From Streptomyces calvus (GTDB lineage Bacteria; Actinomycetota; Actinomycetes; Streptomycetales; Streptomycetaceae), in NCBI RefSeq assembly GCF_006782915.1, contig NZ_VCNP01000045.1, forward strand, positions 1 to 64,000: a DNA stretch of 64,000 bases, in the 5' to 3' direction. A model generated the notes under the pieces. The model did no database searches. It had not been told where the DNA came from and worked only from the letters and a program-made list of their open reading frames with translations. Below are positions 26,128 through 38,279 of the stretch, piece by piece (position 1 is the first letter of the stretch; every line of letters begins with the position of its first letter). Made by a program: the position numbers and the translations under genes.

Positions 26128-27009
26128 TCACGCCTGTTCGCGCAGCTGCTCCTCGGTCATCCCGCGGCGCCAGTAGCCGACGAAGGTGACGCGCCGGCGG
26201 TCGATGCCGCGCTCGCCCACGAAGTGCCGCCGCAGCTGCTTCACACAGCCGGACTCGCCCGCGATCCAGACGTACGGCCGCTCGTGCGGCGGGAGTTCGG
26301 CGGCGCGGACACTATCCAGGGCCATGGGGGAGCCCTGGACGTGCCCGTCGCCGTCGTCCTCGCCGCCGCGGACGAACCAGGTGACCTCCGCGTCGGCCGC
26401 GGTGGCCGGGTCGTGGACGTCCCCGGCCTGCGGCACCTCCAGCCACACCCGGGCGCGGGTGCCGGGCGGCAGGGACTCCAGGACCGCCTCCGCCGCGGGC
26501 AGGGCGGTCTCGTCCGCCCACAGCAGGAGCAGATCGGTGTCCTCGGGCGGGCGGAAGCGGATCGCGCGGTTGTCGGCGACCGCGGGACCGAGCAGCAGCA
26601 CCCGGTCACCCGCGGCGGCCCCGGCGGCCCAGCGGGACGCCGGGCCCGCCTCCGGCGAGGTGCCGGGCCCGATGCCGTGCAGCACGAAGTCGATGTCGAC
26701 CTCGGTGGTGTCCCCCTCCGCGTCCCTGCGCAGCGACCGCAGCGTGTACGAGCGCATCACCGCCCGCACGTCGTCGGGCAGTTCGCGCCAGCCCTGCCAC
26801 CAGCTGTCGCCGAGGTGGACCGGCACGGCCGGCTCGCTCTGGCCCGGATGCGGCAGGAACAGCGTCAGCGACTGGTCCAGCCCGTCGGAGCGGAAGGCCT
26901 GCAGGTCCGGGCCCGTGAAGGTGACCCGGACCAGCGACGGGCCGAGCCGCCTCGTCGCCTTGACCTGGAGGGAGAAGAAGCGGAACGGGGCGGCTACGGC
27001 GGTGGTCAC
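26128..27009 (-). CDS. Siderophore-interacting FAD protein, likely ferrisiderophore reductase
   Basis: 293 residues of the siderophore-interacting protein (SIP/ViuB) family. The N-terminal FAD-binding barrel has RSYTLRSLRRD; the C-terminal NAD(P)H-binding half has LLLWADETALPAAEAVL and YVWIAGESGCVKQLRRHF. It would reduce ferric desferrioxamine in the cytosol to release iron. It starts at a GTG 28 bp after desE on the same strand, so uptake and reduction are probably expressed together from the desE iron box. It converges on nothing and ends about 80 bp before the desA iron box. Confidence 0.9.
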   Translation of the reverse strand: MTTAVAAPFRFFSLQVKATRRLGPSLVRVTFTGPDLQAFRSDGLDQSLTLFLPHPGQSEPAVPVHLGDSWWQGWRELPDDVRAVMRSYTLRSLRRDAEGDTTEVDIDFVLHGIGPGTSPEAGPASRWAAGAAAGDRVLLLGPAVADNRAIRFRPPEDTDLLLLWADETALPAAEAVLESLPPGTRARVWLEVPQAGDVHDPATAADAEVTWFVRGGEDDGDGHVQGSPMALDSVRAAELPPHERPYVWIAGESGCVKQLRRHFVGERGIDRRRVTFVGYWRRGMTEEQLREQA

Positions 27010-27037
27010 GGCTGCGGCTCCGGAGCGGGGGGCGGGG

Positions 27038-28081
27038 TCAGCTGACCTTCTTGGCCTTCTCGATGGCCTCGGCGAGGTTCTCCACCAGCGGCACGCACTT
27101 GTCGTACGACAGGATCGGCTCGGCGGAACGCGCGATGACCTGGCCGGCCTTGACCGCGGGGAGCTTCTTCCAGGTCGCCTCGGTGATGTCGGCGGGCTGG
27201 ATGGCCGAGGAGCGGTCGTCCATCATGATGACGTCGGCCCGGTACTTGTCGACGTTCTCCCAGCTGAGGCTCTCGAACCAGCCGCCGCCCTCGGCCTTGG
27301 CCTTCTCCGGCGGCTCGACGAAGTTCACGCCGAGGGCCTTGAAGTACTCCAGGTCGATGGAGAGGTTGGTGCCGGAGACGTAGAAGAGCTCCGGGCTCGC
27401 CGAGCCGACCATCACCTTGATGTCGGGGTGGGCCTTGGCGGCCTTGCGCAGCCGCTCGGAGGCCTCCTCGAAGCGCTTCTTGGCGTCGGTGGCCCTGGCC
27501 GCCTTCATGTCGCCGCCGAGGGACTCGGCCAGCTCCCACATCCGCTGCAGCGGGGCGGTCAGCTGACGGTCGAACACGGAGATGCCGACGCTCGGGGCCA
27601 GCTTGGCGATCTTGTCCTTGGACGCCTCGGGGACGTACCAGAGGGTGCCGGCGTCGTCGAACATCGTGGAGATCAGGACGTCGGGCGCGAGGGCCGCGTA
27701 CTTCTCGACGTTGAACTGGTCCCAGACGTTGCCCAGGACGGTCACCTTGCTGATGTCCATGTCGCCGGCCTGGACGTCGGGCTTGCCGTCCTTGGTCTCG
27801 GTCGGCCCGAAGACGCCCTTGACCTGCACGCCGTAGTCGTACAGCGCGGCGGCCACGCCGGTGAACGCGACGATGTTCGCGGGGGTCCTGTCCAGCTTCA
27901 CGGTGGTGCCGCGGTCGTCCTTGAAGGACCACGGGCCGGACGCGCCGGCCCCCGCCGCGTCCGAGCCGCCGCCGTTCGCGTCCTCGTCCCCGCAGGCGGC
28001 GAGAACGGCGCCGAGTCCGAGGGCGCCGCCGGCGGCGAGCAGTCCCCGGCGGGAGAAGCGGGCGGAGTGGGCGTTCGACAT
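27038..28081 (-). CDS. desE: Ferrioxamine-binding lipoprotein DesE
   Basis: 347 residues, a cluster A-II type siderophore-binding protein. The N-terminus has both a twin-arginine-like SRRGLL and a lipobox LAAC with lipidated C30. The body has two lobes joined by a long helix. It captures ferrioxamines for an ABC importer encoded elsewhere. An iron box lies 50-70 bp upstream. It is the first gene of a separate unit upstream of desABCD on the same strand. Confidence 0.95.
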   Translation of the reverse strand: MSNAHSARFSRRGLLAAGGALGLGAVLAACGDEDANGGGSDAAGAGASGPWSFKDDRGTTVKLDRTPANIVAFTGVAAALYDYGVQVKGVFGPTETKDGKPDVQAGDMDISKVTVLGNVWDQFNVEKYAALAPDVLISTMFDDAGTLWYVPEASKDKIAKLAPSVGISVFDRQLTAPLQRMWELAESLGGDMKAARATDAKKRFEEASERLRKAAKAHPDIKVMVGSASPELFYVSGTNLSIDLEYFKALGVNFVEPPEKAKAEGGGWFESLSWENVDKYRADVIMMDDRSSAIQPADITEATWKKLPAVKAGQVIARSAEPILSYDKCVPLVENLAEAIEKAKKVS

Positions 28082-28131
28082 GGCTGGGTCTGCTTTCGTG
28101 CGTACGGAGCGTGCCTTGGCTGAAACCAGGC

Positions 28132-28150
28132 TTAGGTTAGCCTAACCTCA
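28132..28150. promoter_or_regulatory. DmdR1/IdeR iron box upstream of desE
   Basis: TTAGGTTAGCCTAACCTCA, one base from perfect symmetry and nearly identical to the desA box. It puts uptake under the same iron control as synthesis. Confidence 0.93.
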
Positions 28151-28238
28151 TGATCTGTCCAGGGGGTGTTCGGTATCCATCTCCTCACGGCCGCCCGGAA
28201 TGCCCGCCCCGGGCCGTGATGATCGTCACGCGCGCAGA

Positions 28239-28270
28239 CGGACGGCCCGCGTCGCGGTCGACGCGGGCCG
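28239..28270 (-). terminator. Terminator after the leucine-catabolism operon
   Basis: A 14-bp perfect stem (GACGGCCCGCGTCG and complement) with a CGGT loop, just past the acyl-CoA dehydrogenase stop and before the desE iron box. Confidence 0.88.
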
Positions 28271-28292
28271 TCACGCGGAGGGTCGGACGACG

Positions 28293-29453
28293 TCAGCCCG
28301 CCAGCCCCAACTCCCGTGCGATCAGCATGCGCTGGACCTCGCTCGTGCCCTCGCCGATCTCCAGGATCTTCGAGTCGCGCCACATCCGGGCCACCGGGTA
28401 CTCGTTCATGAAGCCGTAGCCGCCGTGGATCTGCGTGGCCTCGCGCGCGTTGTCCACCGCGACCGTGGAGGAGTACAGCTTCGCCAGCGCCGCCTCCTTC
28501 TTGAACGGCTCACCGGCCACCAGACGGCTCGCCGCGTCCCGCCAGGCCAGCCGGGCCGTGTGCGCCTTCATCTCCATGTCGGCGATCTTGAACTGGATGG
28601 CCTGGTTGGCGCCGATCGGACGGCCGAACGCGTGGCGTTCCTTCGCGTACTTCACCGACTCGTCCACACAGCCCTGCGCCAGACCCGTGGCCAGCGCCGC
28701 GATGGCGATGCGGCCCTCGTCCAGGATCCGCAGGAACTGCGCGTACCCGCGGCCCTGCTCGCCCAGCAGGTTCGCCGCAGGCACCCGGACGTCCTGGAAG
28801 GACAACTCCCGTGTGTCCGAGGCGTTCCAGCCGACCTTCGAGTACGGCGCCGCCACCGTGAAGCCCGGCGTGCCCGACGGCACGATGATCGCCGAGATCA
28901 GCGGCCTGCCGTCCGGCTTGCGCCCGGTGACCGCCGTGACCGTCACCAGACCCGTGATGTCGGTGCCCGAGTTGGTGATGAAGCACTTGGTGCCGTTGAT
29001 CACCCACTCGTTCGTCGACTCGTCCAGCCGGGCCGTCGTACGGGTCGCGCCCGCGTCGCTGCCGCCGTCCGGCTCCGTCAGGCCGAACGCGCCCAGCATC
29101 TCGCCCGAGCACAGCCGCGGCAGCCACTGCCGCTTCTGCTCCTCGGTGCCGAACAGGTGCAGCGGCATCGCGCCGAGCGAGACACCGGCCTCCAGGGTGA
29201 TGGCCACCGACGAGTCCACCCGGGCCAGTTCCTCCAGGGCCACGCCCAGCGCGAAGTAGTCGCCGCCCATGCCGCCGTACTCCTCCGGGAACGGCAGGCC
29301 GAACAGCCCCATGCGGCCCATCTCCCGCACGATCTCGTACGGGAACTCGTGCCGCTCGTAGAAGTCGCCGATCTTCGGCGCCACCACGTCGTGTGCGAAC
29401 TCCTCCACCGTGCGGCGGAGTTCTTCCAGTTCGGGGGAGAGCTTGTGGTCCAT
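28293..29453 (-). CDS. acdH: Acyl-CoA dehydrogenase, probably isovaleryl-CoA type
   Basis: 386 residues with the standard three-domain fold. Signatures are the flavin/substrate motif AFGLTEPDGGSDA, WVINGTKCFITN and the C-terminal QIHGGYGFMNEYPVARMWRDSKILEIGEGTSE. Its position at the end of an HMG-CoA lyase/methylcrotonyl-CoA carboxylase operon points to isovaleryl-CoA; in S. coelicolor acdH at this locus is needed for branched-chain amino acid breakdown. A GTG at 29462 overlapping the lyase stop (GTGA) is an alternative start, but its RBS is too close. Confidence 0.92.
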   Translation of the reverse strand: MDHKLSPELEELRRTVEEFAHDVVAPKIGDFYERHEFPYEIVREMGRMGLFGLPFPEEYGGMGGDYFALGVALEELARVDSSVAITLEAGVSLGAMPLHLFGTEEQKRQWLPRLCSGEMLGAFGLTEPDGGSDAGATRTTARLDESTNEWVINGTKCFITNSGTDITGLVTVTAVTGRKPDGRPLISAIIVPSGTPGFTVAAPYSKVGWNASDTRELSFQDVRVPAANLLGEQGRGYAQFLRILDEGRIAIAALATGLAQGCVDESVKYAKERHAFGRPIGANQAIQFKIADMEMKAHTARLAWRDAASRLVAGEPFKKEAALAKLYSSTVAVDNAREATQIHGGYGFMNEYPVARMWRDSKILEIGEGTSEVQRMLIARELGLAG

Positions 29454-29458
29454 GGCGT

Positions 29459-30402
29459 TCACTGCTCCTGGTGGGAGAGGGCTCGTACGGTGCGGGACGG
29501 GCTGGGTCGGCCCAGGTGCGCGGCCATCCAGACGCTCGTGGCGACCAGACGGCCGAGATCGATCCCGGTGTCGATGCCGAGGCCCCGCAGCATCCACACG
29601 AGGTCCTCGGTGGCGAGATTGCCGGTGGCGGACTTCGCGTACGGGCAGCCGCCCAGCCCGCCCGCGGAGGCGTCGACGGTGGTGACGCCCTGCTGGAGCG
29701 CGGCCAGCGTGTTGGACAGGGCCTGGCCGTAGGTGTCGTGGAAGTGCACGCCCAGCGCGGACACCGGCACGCCTGCCCCGGCGAGCGCGGCCAGCAGCGC
29801 GGTCACATGGCCCGGGGTGGCCACGCCGATGGTGTCGCCCAGGCTCAGCTCGTCGCAGCCCATGTCCAGCAGCGCCCGGCACACCCTCACCACCTGCGGG
29901 ACGGCGACCGCGCCCTCCCACGGGTCGCCGAAGCACATCGACAGATAGCCGCGGACGTGGACGTCCTGCGCCTTCGCCCGCCGTACCACCGGCTCGAACA
30001 TCGCCAGCGCCTCGTCCACCGTGCGGTTGAGGTTGGCCCTGGCGAAGGACTCCGTGGCACTGGCGAACACCGCCACCCGCCGGGCGCCGAGCGCCAGCGC
30101 CCGGTCCAGGCCCCGCTCGTTCGGCACCAGGACCGGCAGCGCCACCGGCAGGTCGGCGACCGCCTGGTACAGGTCCTCGGCGTCCGCCAGCTGCGGCACC
30201 CACTTCGGGTGGACGAAGCTCGTCGCCTCGATCGTGGTCAGGCCGGTGCCGGCCAGACGGCGGACGAACTCCGCCTTGACGGCCGTGGGCACGGTCGCCT
30301 TCTCGTTCTGCAGCCCGTCCCGCGCCCCGACCTCGTGGATGCGCACCCGCGCGGGCAGCCCGTCGGCCGGTACGGTCATGGGCAGGCCCAGGTCCGTGGT
30401 GT

Positions 30403-30406
<4 letters not shown>
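29459..30406 (-). CDS. Hydroxymethylglutaryl-CoA lyase
   Basis: 315 residues, a DRE-TIM metallolyase. The hallmark strand RIHEVGARDGLQNE carries the catalytic Arg-Asp pair. The metal histidines are in VHFHDTYGQAL, and the loop GGLGGCPYA holds the catalytic cysteine. It splits HMG-CoA to acetoacetate and acetyl-CoA, the last step of leucine breakdown. Its GTG overlaps the biotin carboxylase stop (GTGA). Confidence 0.95.
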
Positions 30407-32346
<1,940 letters not shown>

Positions 32347-32360
32347 CGTCGTCGGTCCCC

Positions 32361-33977
<1,617 letters not shown>

Positions 33978-33997
33978 CCTGCGGGTCCCCTCACCTT

Positions 33998-34013
33998 GTT
34001 AATGAGCGTTAAC
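33998..34013. promoter_or_regulatory. Candidate TetR operator 1
   Basis: GTTAATGAGCGTTAAC, an imperfect 16-bp palindrome 21 bp upstream of the carboxyltransferase start and in the promoter zone of the catabolic operon. Confidence 0.65.
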
Positions 34014-34026
34014 GCATTTCCTCCAG

Positions 34027-34042
34027 GTTAACGACCGCTAAC
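34027..34042. promoter_or_regulatory. Candidate TetR operator 2
   Basis: GTTAACGACCGCTAAC has the same architecture as operator 1, 29 bp centre to centre, and ends 22 bp before the TetR start. The pair suggests control of both the operon and its own gene. Confidence 0.65.
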
Positions 34043-34064
34043 CTCGCTGTCTAGAATCGTCTCC

Positions 34065-34661
34065 ATGGCCACCAGAACCGACGCCCCCACCCGCCGCGAG
34101 CAGATCCTCAAGGAGGCCGCCCGGCTCTTCGCCGAGCGCGGCTTCCACGGCGTCGGGGTCGACGAGATAGGCGCCGCCGTCGGCATCAGCGGCCCCGGGC
34201 TCTACCGGCACTTCGCGGGCAAGGACGCGATGCTCGCGGAGCTGCTGGTCGGGATCAGCGACTCGCTGCTGACCGGCGCGAAACGACGCCTGGAGGAGGC
34301 CGACGGAGGCGCCCCCGAGGCGGTCCTCGACTCGCTGATCGAGGGGCACATCGACTTCGCGCTCGACGACCGCCCCCTCATCACCCTGCACGACCGGGAG
34401 CTGGACCGCCTCCGGGACAGCGACCGCAAGCTGGTCCGCCAGTTGCAGCGGCAGTACGTCGAGCTGTGGGTCGGCGTGGTGCGCGAGCTGTACCCGGAGC
34501 TGGCCGAGCCGGCCGCCCGCTCGGCCGTGCACTCGGTGTTCGGGCTGCTCAACTCCACCCCGCACCTGACCCGCCCCGGCTCCCTGCCCGGCCGCGCGGG
34601 CACCGCCGAGCTGCTGCACCGGATGGCGCGTGGGGCGTTCGCGGCGGCGGGCACGTCCTGA
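34065..34661 (+). CDS. TetR-family regulator of the leucine-catabolism operon
   Basis: 198 residues. The N-terminal HTH (about 10-55; RREQILKEAARLFAERGFHGVGVDEIGAAVGISGPGLYRHF) is typical of TetR. The C-terminal domain should bind an acyl-CoA or related ligand; this is inferred from neighbours. It is divergent from the MCC operon, with two palindromes between them. No membrane segments. Confidence 0.9.
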   Translation: MATRTDAPTRREQILKEAARLFAERGFHGVGVDEIGAAVGISGPGLYRHFAGKDAMLAELLVGISDSLLTGAKRRLEEADGGAPEAVLDSLIEGHIDFALDDRPLITLHDRELDRLRDSDRKLVRQLQRQYVELWVGVVRELYPELAEPAARSAVHSVFGLLNSTPHLTRPGSLPGRAGTAELLHRMARGAFAAAGTS

Positions 34662-34742
34662 CCGGGCCGTGACCCCGGCGGAGTGACGAGCGTTACGGGC
34701 CACCGGCTCTGGACGGCTGTGGATACTCGCCGGTACCTTTGT

Positions 34743-34758
34743 CTGAGCAAGCGCTTAG
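34743..34758. promoter_or_regulatory. Palindrome upstream of the second acyl-CoA dehydrogenase
   Basis: CTGAGCAAGCGCTTAG is an imperfect inverted repeat around AAGCGCTT. It lies 30 bp before the start codon. The form resembles TetR-type operators, but it differs from the GTTAAC boxes of the neighbouring regulator. Confidence 0.45.
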
Positions 34759-34787
34759 ACATGCCCATGGTTCCTGGAGGTGGCGGA

Positions 34788-35945
34788 GTGCGCCGGACGG
34801 TTTTCAACGAGGATCACGAGGCGTTCCGGGAGACGATCCGCGCCTTCATCGAGGCCGAGGTCGTCCCCGTCTACGACGAGTGGTTCGCGGCGGGCCAGGC
34901 GCCCCGCGACTTCTACTACAAGCTCGGTGAACTGGGCGTCTTCGGCATCAGCGTGCCGGAGGAGTACGGCGGCGCCGGCATGGACACCCACAAGTTCGAG
35001 GCCGTCCTCTACGAGGAGACCGCCCGCGCCGGCGTGCAGTTCGGCGGCTCCGGCGTGCACGTGCTGCTCGCGCTGCCCTACATCAAGATGCTCGCCACCG
35101 ACGAGCAGAAGAAGCGGTACCTGCCGAAGTTCGTCACCGGCGAGGAGATGTGGGCCATCGCGATGACCGAGCCGGGCACCGGCTCCGACCTCGCGGGCAT
35201 GAAGACCACCGCGAAGCTCAGCGAGGACGGCACGCACTACGTCCTCAACGGCGCCAAGACCTTCATCACCGGCGGCGTCCACGCCGACAAGGTGATCGTC
35301 TGCGCCCGCACCGCCGCACCCACGGCCGAGGACCGCCGCCACGGCATATCCCTGTTCGCCGTCGACACCAAGTCCGAGGGCTACTCCGTCGGCCGCAAGC
35401 TGGACAAGCTGGGCCTGAAGACCTCCGACACCGCCGAGCTGGCGTTCGTCGACGTCAAGGTCCCCGTCGAGGACCTGCTCGGCGAGGAGAACAAGGGCTT
35501 CTACTACCTCGGCCACAACCTGGCCTCCGAGCGCTGGGGCATCGCCTTCGGCGCCTACGCCCAGGCCAAGGCCGCCGTCCGGTTCGCCAAGCAGTACGTG
35601 CAGGAGCGCACCGTCTTCGGCAAGCCGGTCGCCCACTTCCAGAACACCAAGTTCGAACTGGCCGCCTGCCAGGCCGAGGTGGACGCCGCCGAGGCAGTCG
35701 CCGACCGCGCCACCGAGGCCCTGGACGCCGGCGAGCTCACCCCCGCCGAGGCCGCCTCCGCCAAGCTGTTCTGCACCGAGGTCGCGCACCGCGTCATCGA
35801 CCGCTGCCTCCAGCTGCACGGCGGCTACGGCTACATGAACGAGTACCCGATCGCCCGCCTGTACGCGGACAACCGGGTCAACCGCATCTACGGCGGCACC
35901 AGCGAGATCATGAAGACGATCATCGCGAAGGACATGGGCCTGTAA
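34788..35945 (+). CDS. Acyl-CoA dehydrogenase, second copy
   Basis: 385 residues from a GTG with GGAGG 7 nt upstream (in-frame ATGs at 34761 and 34767 lack an RBS). Signatures are AIAMTEPGTGSDLAGM, VLNGAKTFITGG and QLHGGYGYMNEYPIARLYADNRVNRIYGGTSEIMK. It differs from acdH in the substrate region, so it probably acts on another acyl-CoA (short- to long-chain; not determinable). It stands outside the MCC operon with its own putative operator and is followed by a thioesterase gene. Confidence 0.92.
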   Translation: MRRTVFNEDHEAFRETIRAFIEAEVVPVYDEWFAAGQAPRDFYYKLGELGVFGISVPEEYGGAGMDTHKFEAVLYEETARAGVQFGGSGVHVLLALPYIKMLATDEQKKRYLPKFVTGEEMWAIAMTEPGTGSDLAGMKTTAKLSEDGTHYVLNGAKTFITGGVHADKVIVCARTAAPTAEDRRHGISLFAVDTKSEGYSVGRKLDKLGLKTSDTAELAFVDVKVPVEDLLGEENKGFYYLGHNLASERWGIAFGAYAQAKAAVRFAKQYVQERTVFGKPVAHFQNTKFELAACQAEVDAAEAVADRATEALDAGELTPAEAASAKLFCTEVAHRVIDRCLQLHGGYGYMNEYPIARLYADNRVNRIYGGTSEIMKTIIAKDMGL

Positions 35946-35965
35946 GCCCCGCGACATCCCTGCCG

Positions 35966-35971
35966 TATACA
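35966..35971 (+). promoter_or_regulatory. Possible -10 box of a leaderless thioesterase transcript
   Basis: TATACA lies 9 nt before the thioesterase ATG, and no RBS is present. This is the layout of a leaderless mRNA. The -35 region is not recognisable. Confidence 0.35.
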
Positions 35972-35980
35972 ACCGACCTC

Positions 35981-36853
35981 ATGAGTCAGGCACTACAGGA
36001 CCTCCTCGATCTGCTCGACCTGGAGCAGATCGAGGAGGACATCTTCCGCGGCCGGTCCCGTTCCGCCGTCGTCCCGCGCGTCTTCGGCGGGCAGGTCGCG
36101 GCGCAGGCGCTGGTCGCCGCCGGGCGCACCGTCCCCGAGGACCGGCCCGCCCACTCCCTGCACGCGTACTTCCTGCGCCCCGGCGACCCGGGCGCGCCGA
36201 TCGTCTACACCGTCGACCGGATCCGCGACGGACGGTCCTTCACCACCCGCCGCGTGGTCGCCGTCCAGCACGGGAAGCCGATCTTCCACCTCTCGGCGTC
36301 CTTCCAGACGTACGAGGAGGGCCTGGACCACCAGGAGCCGATGCCGCCCGCACCGGACCCGGCGGCGCTGCCCACCTCCGAGGAGCGGCTGCGCGGCTAC
36401 ACCCACCTCGACCCCGAGGTCGTGGACCGCTTCCTGGAGGCCCGCGCGGCGGTCGACCTGCGGTACGCCGACGAGCCGCCCTACGGCCGCTTCGGCGAGC
36501 CCCGCGAACCCCACTCCCAGGTGTGGTTCCGCACCAACGGCAAGCTCGCCGACGACCCGCTGCTGCACGTCGTCCTCGCCACCTACGTCTCCGACATGAC
36601 GCTGCTGGACTCGGTCCTCCTCGCGCACGGCCGCGGCGGCTGGGCGGTCGGCGACGTGGTGGGCGCCTCCCTGGACCACGCGATGTGGTTCCACCGCCCG
36701 TTCCGCGCCGACGAGTGGCTGCTGTACGACCAGCAGTCCCCGTCGGCCCACGGCGGCCGGGGCCTGGGCCAGGCCCGCATCTACACCCAGGACGGCCGCC
36801 TCGCCGTCTCCGTCATCCAGGAGGGCGTGGTCCGCGTCCCGCGCGCCCCGTAG
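35981..36853 (+). CDS. tesB: Acyl-CoA thioesterase II (TesB family)
   Basis: 290 residues with two fused hotdog domains. The conserved features are RVFGGQVAAQAL at the N-terminus, SLHAYFLRPGD, and SLDHAMWFHRPFRADEWLLYDQQSPSAHGGRGLGQARI with the catalytic-network residues in the second hotdog. It hydrolyses acyl-CoA thioesters and probably relieves CoA trapping during acid catabolism. The ATG at 35981 is 35 bp past the dehydrogenase stop and has no RBS. Confidence 0.93.
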   Translation: MSQALQDLLDLLDLEQIEEDIFRGRSRSAVVPRVFGGQVAAQALVAAGRTVPEDRPAHSLHAYFLRPGDPGAPIVYTVDRIRDGRSFTTRRVVAVQHGKPIFHLSASFQTYEEGLDHQEPMPPAPDPAALPTSEERLRGYTHLDPEVVDRFLEARAAVDLRYADEPPYGRFGEPREPHSQVWFRTNGKLADDPLLHVVLATYVSDMTLLDSVLLAHGRGGWAVGDVVGASLDHAMWFHRPFRADEWLLYDQQSPSAHGGRGLGQARIYTQDGRLAVSVIQEGVVRVPRAP

Positions 36854-36942
36854 TGAGGCGAGCCTCCCGGAATCGGGAGAAGTGATCTGCGGTGCTCCTG
36901 GGCAGTGATCCACCGATGTCCCGTCATCGACAAGGGGGAAAC

Positions 36943-37203
36943 GTGCCCACCACCGCGAAGGACCTGGTCGACGAACTCGTAAAACAGCGCGACGCCCAGC
37001 GGAAGAACAAGAGGGCACCGGCGCCCCACCCCGACACCATCGCGTTGCTCCACGCCGATGCCCAGATCGCCCTGGCACGGAGCAACGTGGAGCTTGCCGA
37101 GGCCGTACGGGCCTGCACCGAGGCCGCCGACAAGAACAACGGGGCGCTCAAGGATGCCGTAGCCGCCCTGACGGCCAAGGTCGCCGAACTCGCCAAACGC
37201 TGA
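36943..37203 (+). CDS. Small orphan helical protein
   Basis: 86 residues from a GTG with AAGGGGG about 4 nt upstream. It is strongly charged and helical, with heptad-like Leu/Ala spacing in the C-terminal half (LARSNVELAEAVRACTEAADKNNGALKDAVAALTAKVAEL), consistent with a short coiled coil. No signal, membrane segment or known domain. Codon use (GTA, AAA, TTG) is slightly less biased than its neighbours. A hairpin follows. Function unknown. Confidence 0.65.
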   Translation: MPTTAKDLVDELVKQRDAQRKNKRAPAPHPDTIALLHADAQIALARSNVELAEAVRACTEAADKNNGALKDAVAALTAKVAELAKR

Positions 37204-37216
37204 CGAGGACGGTTGC

Positions 37217-37240
37217 GCCCCGGTCGGATCCGGCCGGGGC
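37217..37240. terminator. Hairpin between convergent genes
   Basis: A 9-bp stem (GCCCCGGTC / GGCCGGGGC, one G-U pair) with a 6-nt loop, between the small orphan and the phosphatase gene. Confidence 0.6.
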
Positions 37241-37287
37241 ACAGCCCGGTGCCGACCGGGCGCGAGCATCGATGGTGATCCGGCGGT

Positions 37288-38076
37288 CTAGCCGAGCCCG
37301 GCCTCCGTCAGCAGGTAGGCCGTCATCGGGTCGTAGTGGCGGGGGCTGGTGACGTGGTCGTCGAGGGGCACGGTCACCTGGACGGTGCCCTCGGCCTCGG
37401 CGAGGAAGAGGGCCGGGTCGTTGCAGTCGGCGTAGCCGACGGAGTCGACGCCGTGCTGTCCGGCGTAACCGGCCCAGCCGTGGTCGGCGACGACCAGGTC
37501 GGGCAGCGGGCGGCCCTCGCGTTCCAGCGCGGTCAGGATCGCCTTCATCGGCTCACCGGAGTGCGTGTGCCACAGCGTCGCGCCGTGCTCCAGCACCGCC
37601 ACGTCCGCGAACTGCATCACATAGCCCTCGTCCGTGGCGAGCCCGTCCGGGATGACCACGATCTCGCAGCCGGCGGCGCGCAGCGCGGCGGCCGTCGCCC
37701 GGTGCACGTCCAGCAGGCCACCGGGGTGGCCGGTGGCGAACAGCACCCGCTGCTGCCCGTCCGCCGCCTTGCGCAGCCGTCCCGCCATGCGTTCCAGACC
37801 GGCGACCGTGAGTTCCGGGTCGATGGTGTCCTGCCCGTACCGGTGCTCGGGGTCGTCGTTGACACCGACCCGCTCCGCCATCACCGCGAGCACGTCCTGC
37901 TCGTCGGTCCAGCGGTCGCCGAGTTCCAGGCCGAGCCAGTAGTGGCGGTCGCCGTTCGCCAGTTTGCGGTAGTGGGAGAGGTTGTTCTCGCGCGGCGTGG
38001 CGACGTCGCCCGCGATGCGCGTGGCGACGAGGTGTTCGACGAGTTCGGCTCGGCTGGGTGTCCCGGATATCGGCAT
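37288..38076 (-). CDS. Predicted phosphatase / conserved actinobacterial protein
   Basis: 262 residues, soluble. I recall this family as annotated 'phosphatase' in streptomycetes but see no textbook phosphatase signature. Conserved-looking motifs are RENNLSHYRKLANGDRHYWLGLEL, VLFATGHPGGLLDVH, WHTHSGEPM, LVVADHGWAGYAG and VGYADCNDP; the clustered His/Asp residues suggest a metal-dependent hydrolase. The start is uncertain because neither ATG (38076 or 38085) has a well-spaced RBS. Confidence 0.7.
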   Translation of the reverse strand: MPISGTPSRAELVEHLVATRIAGDVATPRENNLSHYRKLANGDRHYWLGLELGDRWTDEQDVLAVMAERVGVNDDPEHRYGQDTIDPELTVAGLERMAGRLRKAADGQQRVLFATGHPGGLLDVHRATAAALRAAGCEIVVIPDGLATDEGYVMQFADVAVLEHGATLWHTHSGEPMKAILTALEREGRPLPDLVVADHGWAGYAGQHGVDSVGYADCNDPALFLAEAEGTVQVTVPLDDHVTSPRHYDPMTAYLLTEAGLG

Positions 38077-38204
38077 GCCCCCCATTGTGGAGCAGCACCC
38101 GGTGCGCGTCCCCGGCGTATCGCCCCCTGGGACGTGCGTCACGTACTCAGCCGGCTCCGTACGGATACTCAGTCGCGGAGCCCCGGTCCTCAGGGGTGGA
38201 GGTC

Positions 38205-38253
38205 CGGTCCTCGGGTGCGGAGGGTCGGTCCTCGTCGGTCCTCGGGTGCGGAG
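38205..38253. repeat. 18-bp direct repeat between phosphatase and PucR genes
   Basis: CGGTCCTCGGGTGCGGAG occurs perfectly at 38205-38222 and 38236-38253, with weaker related copies on either side. Confidence 0.85.
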
Positions 38254-38279
38254 CCGGCTCCTCGGGGGCGGCGCGGGCC

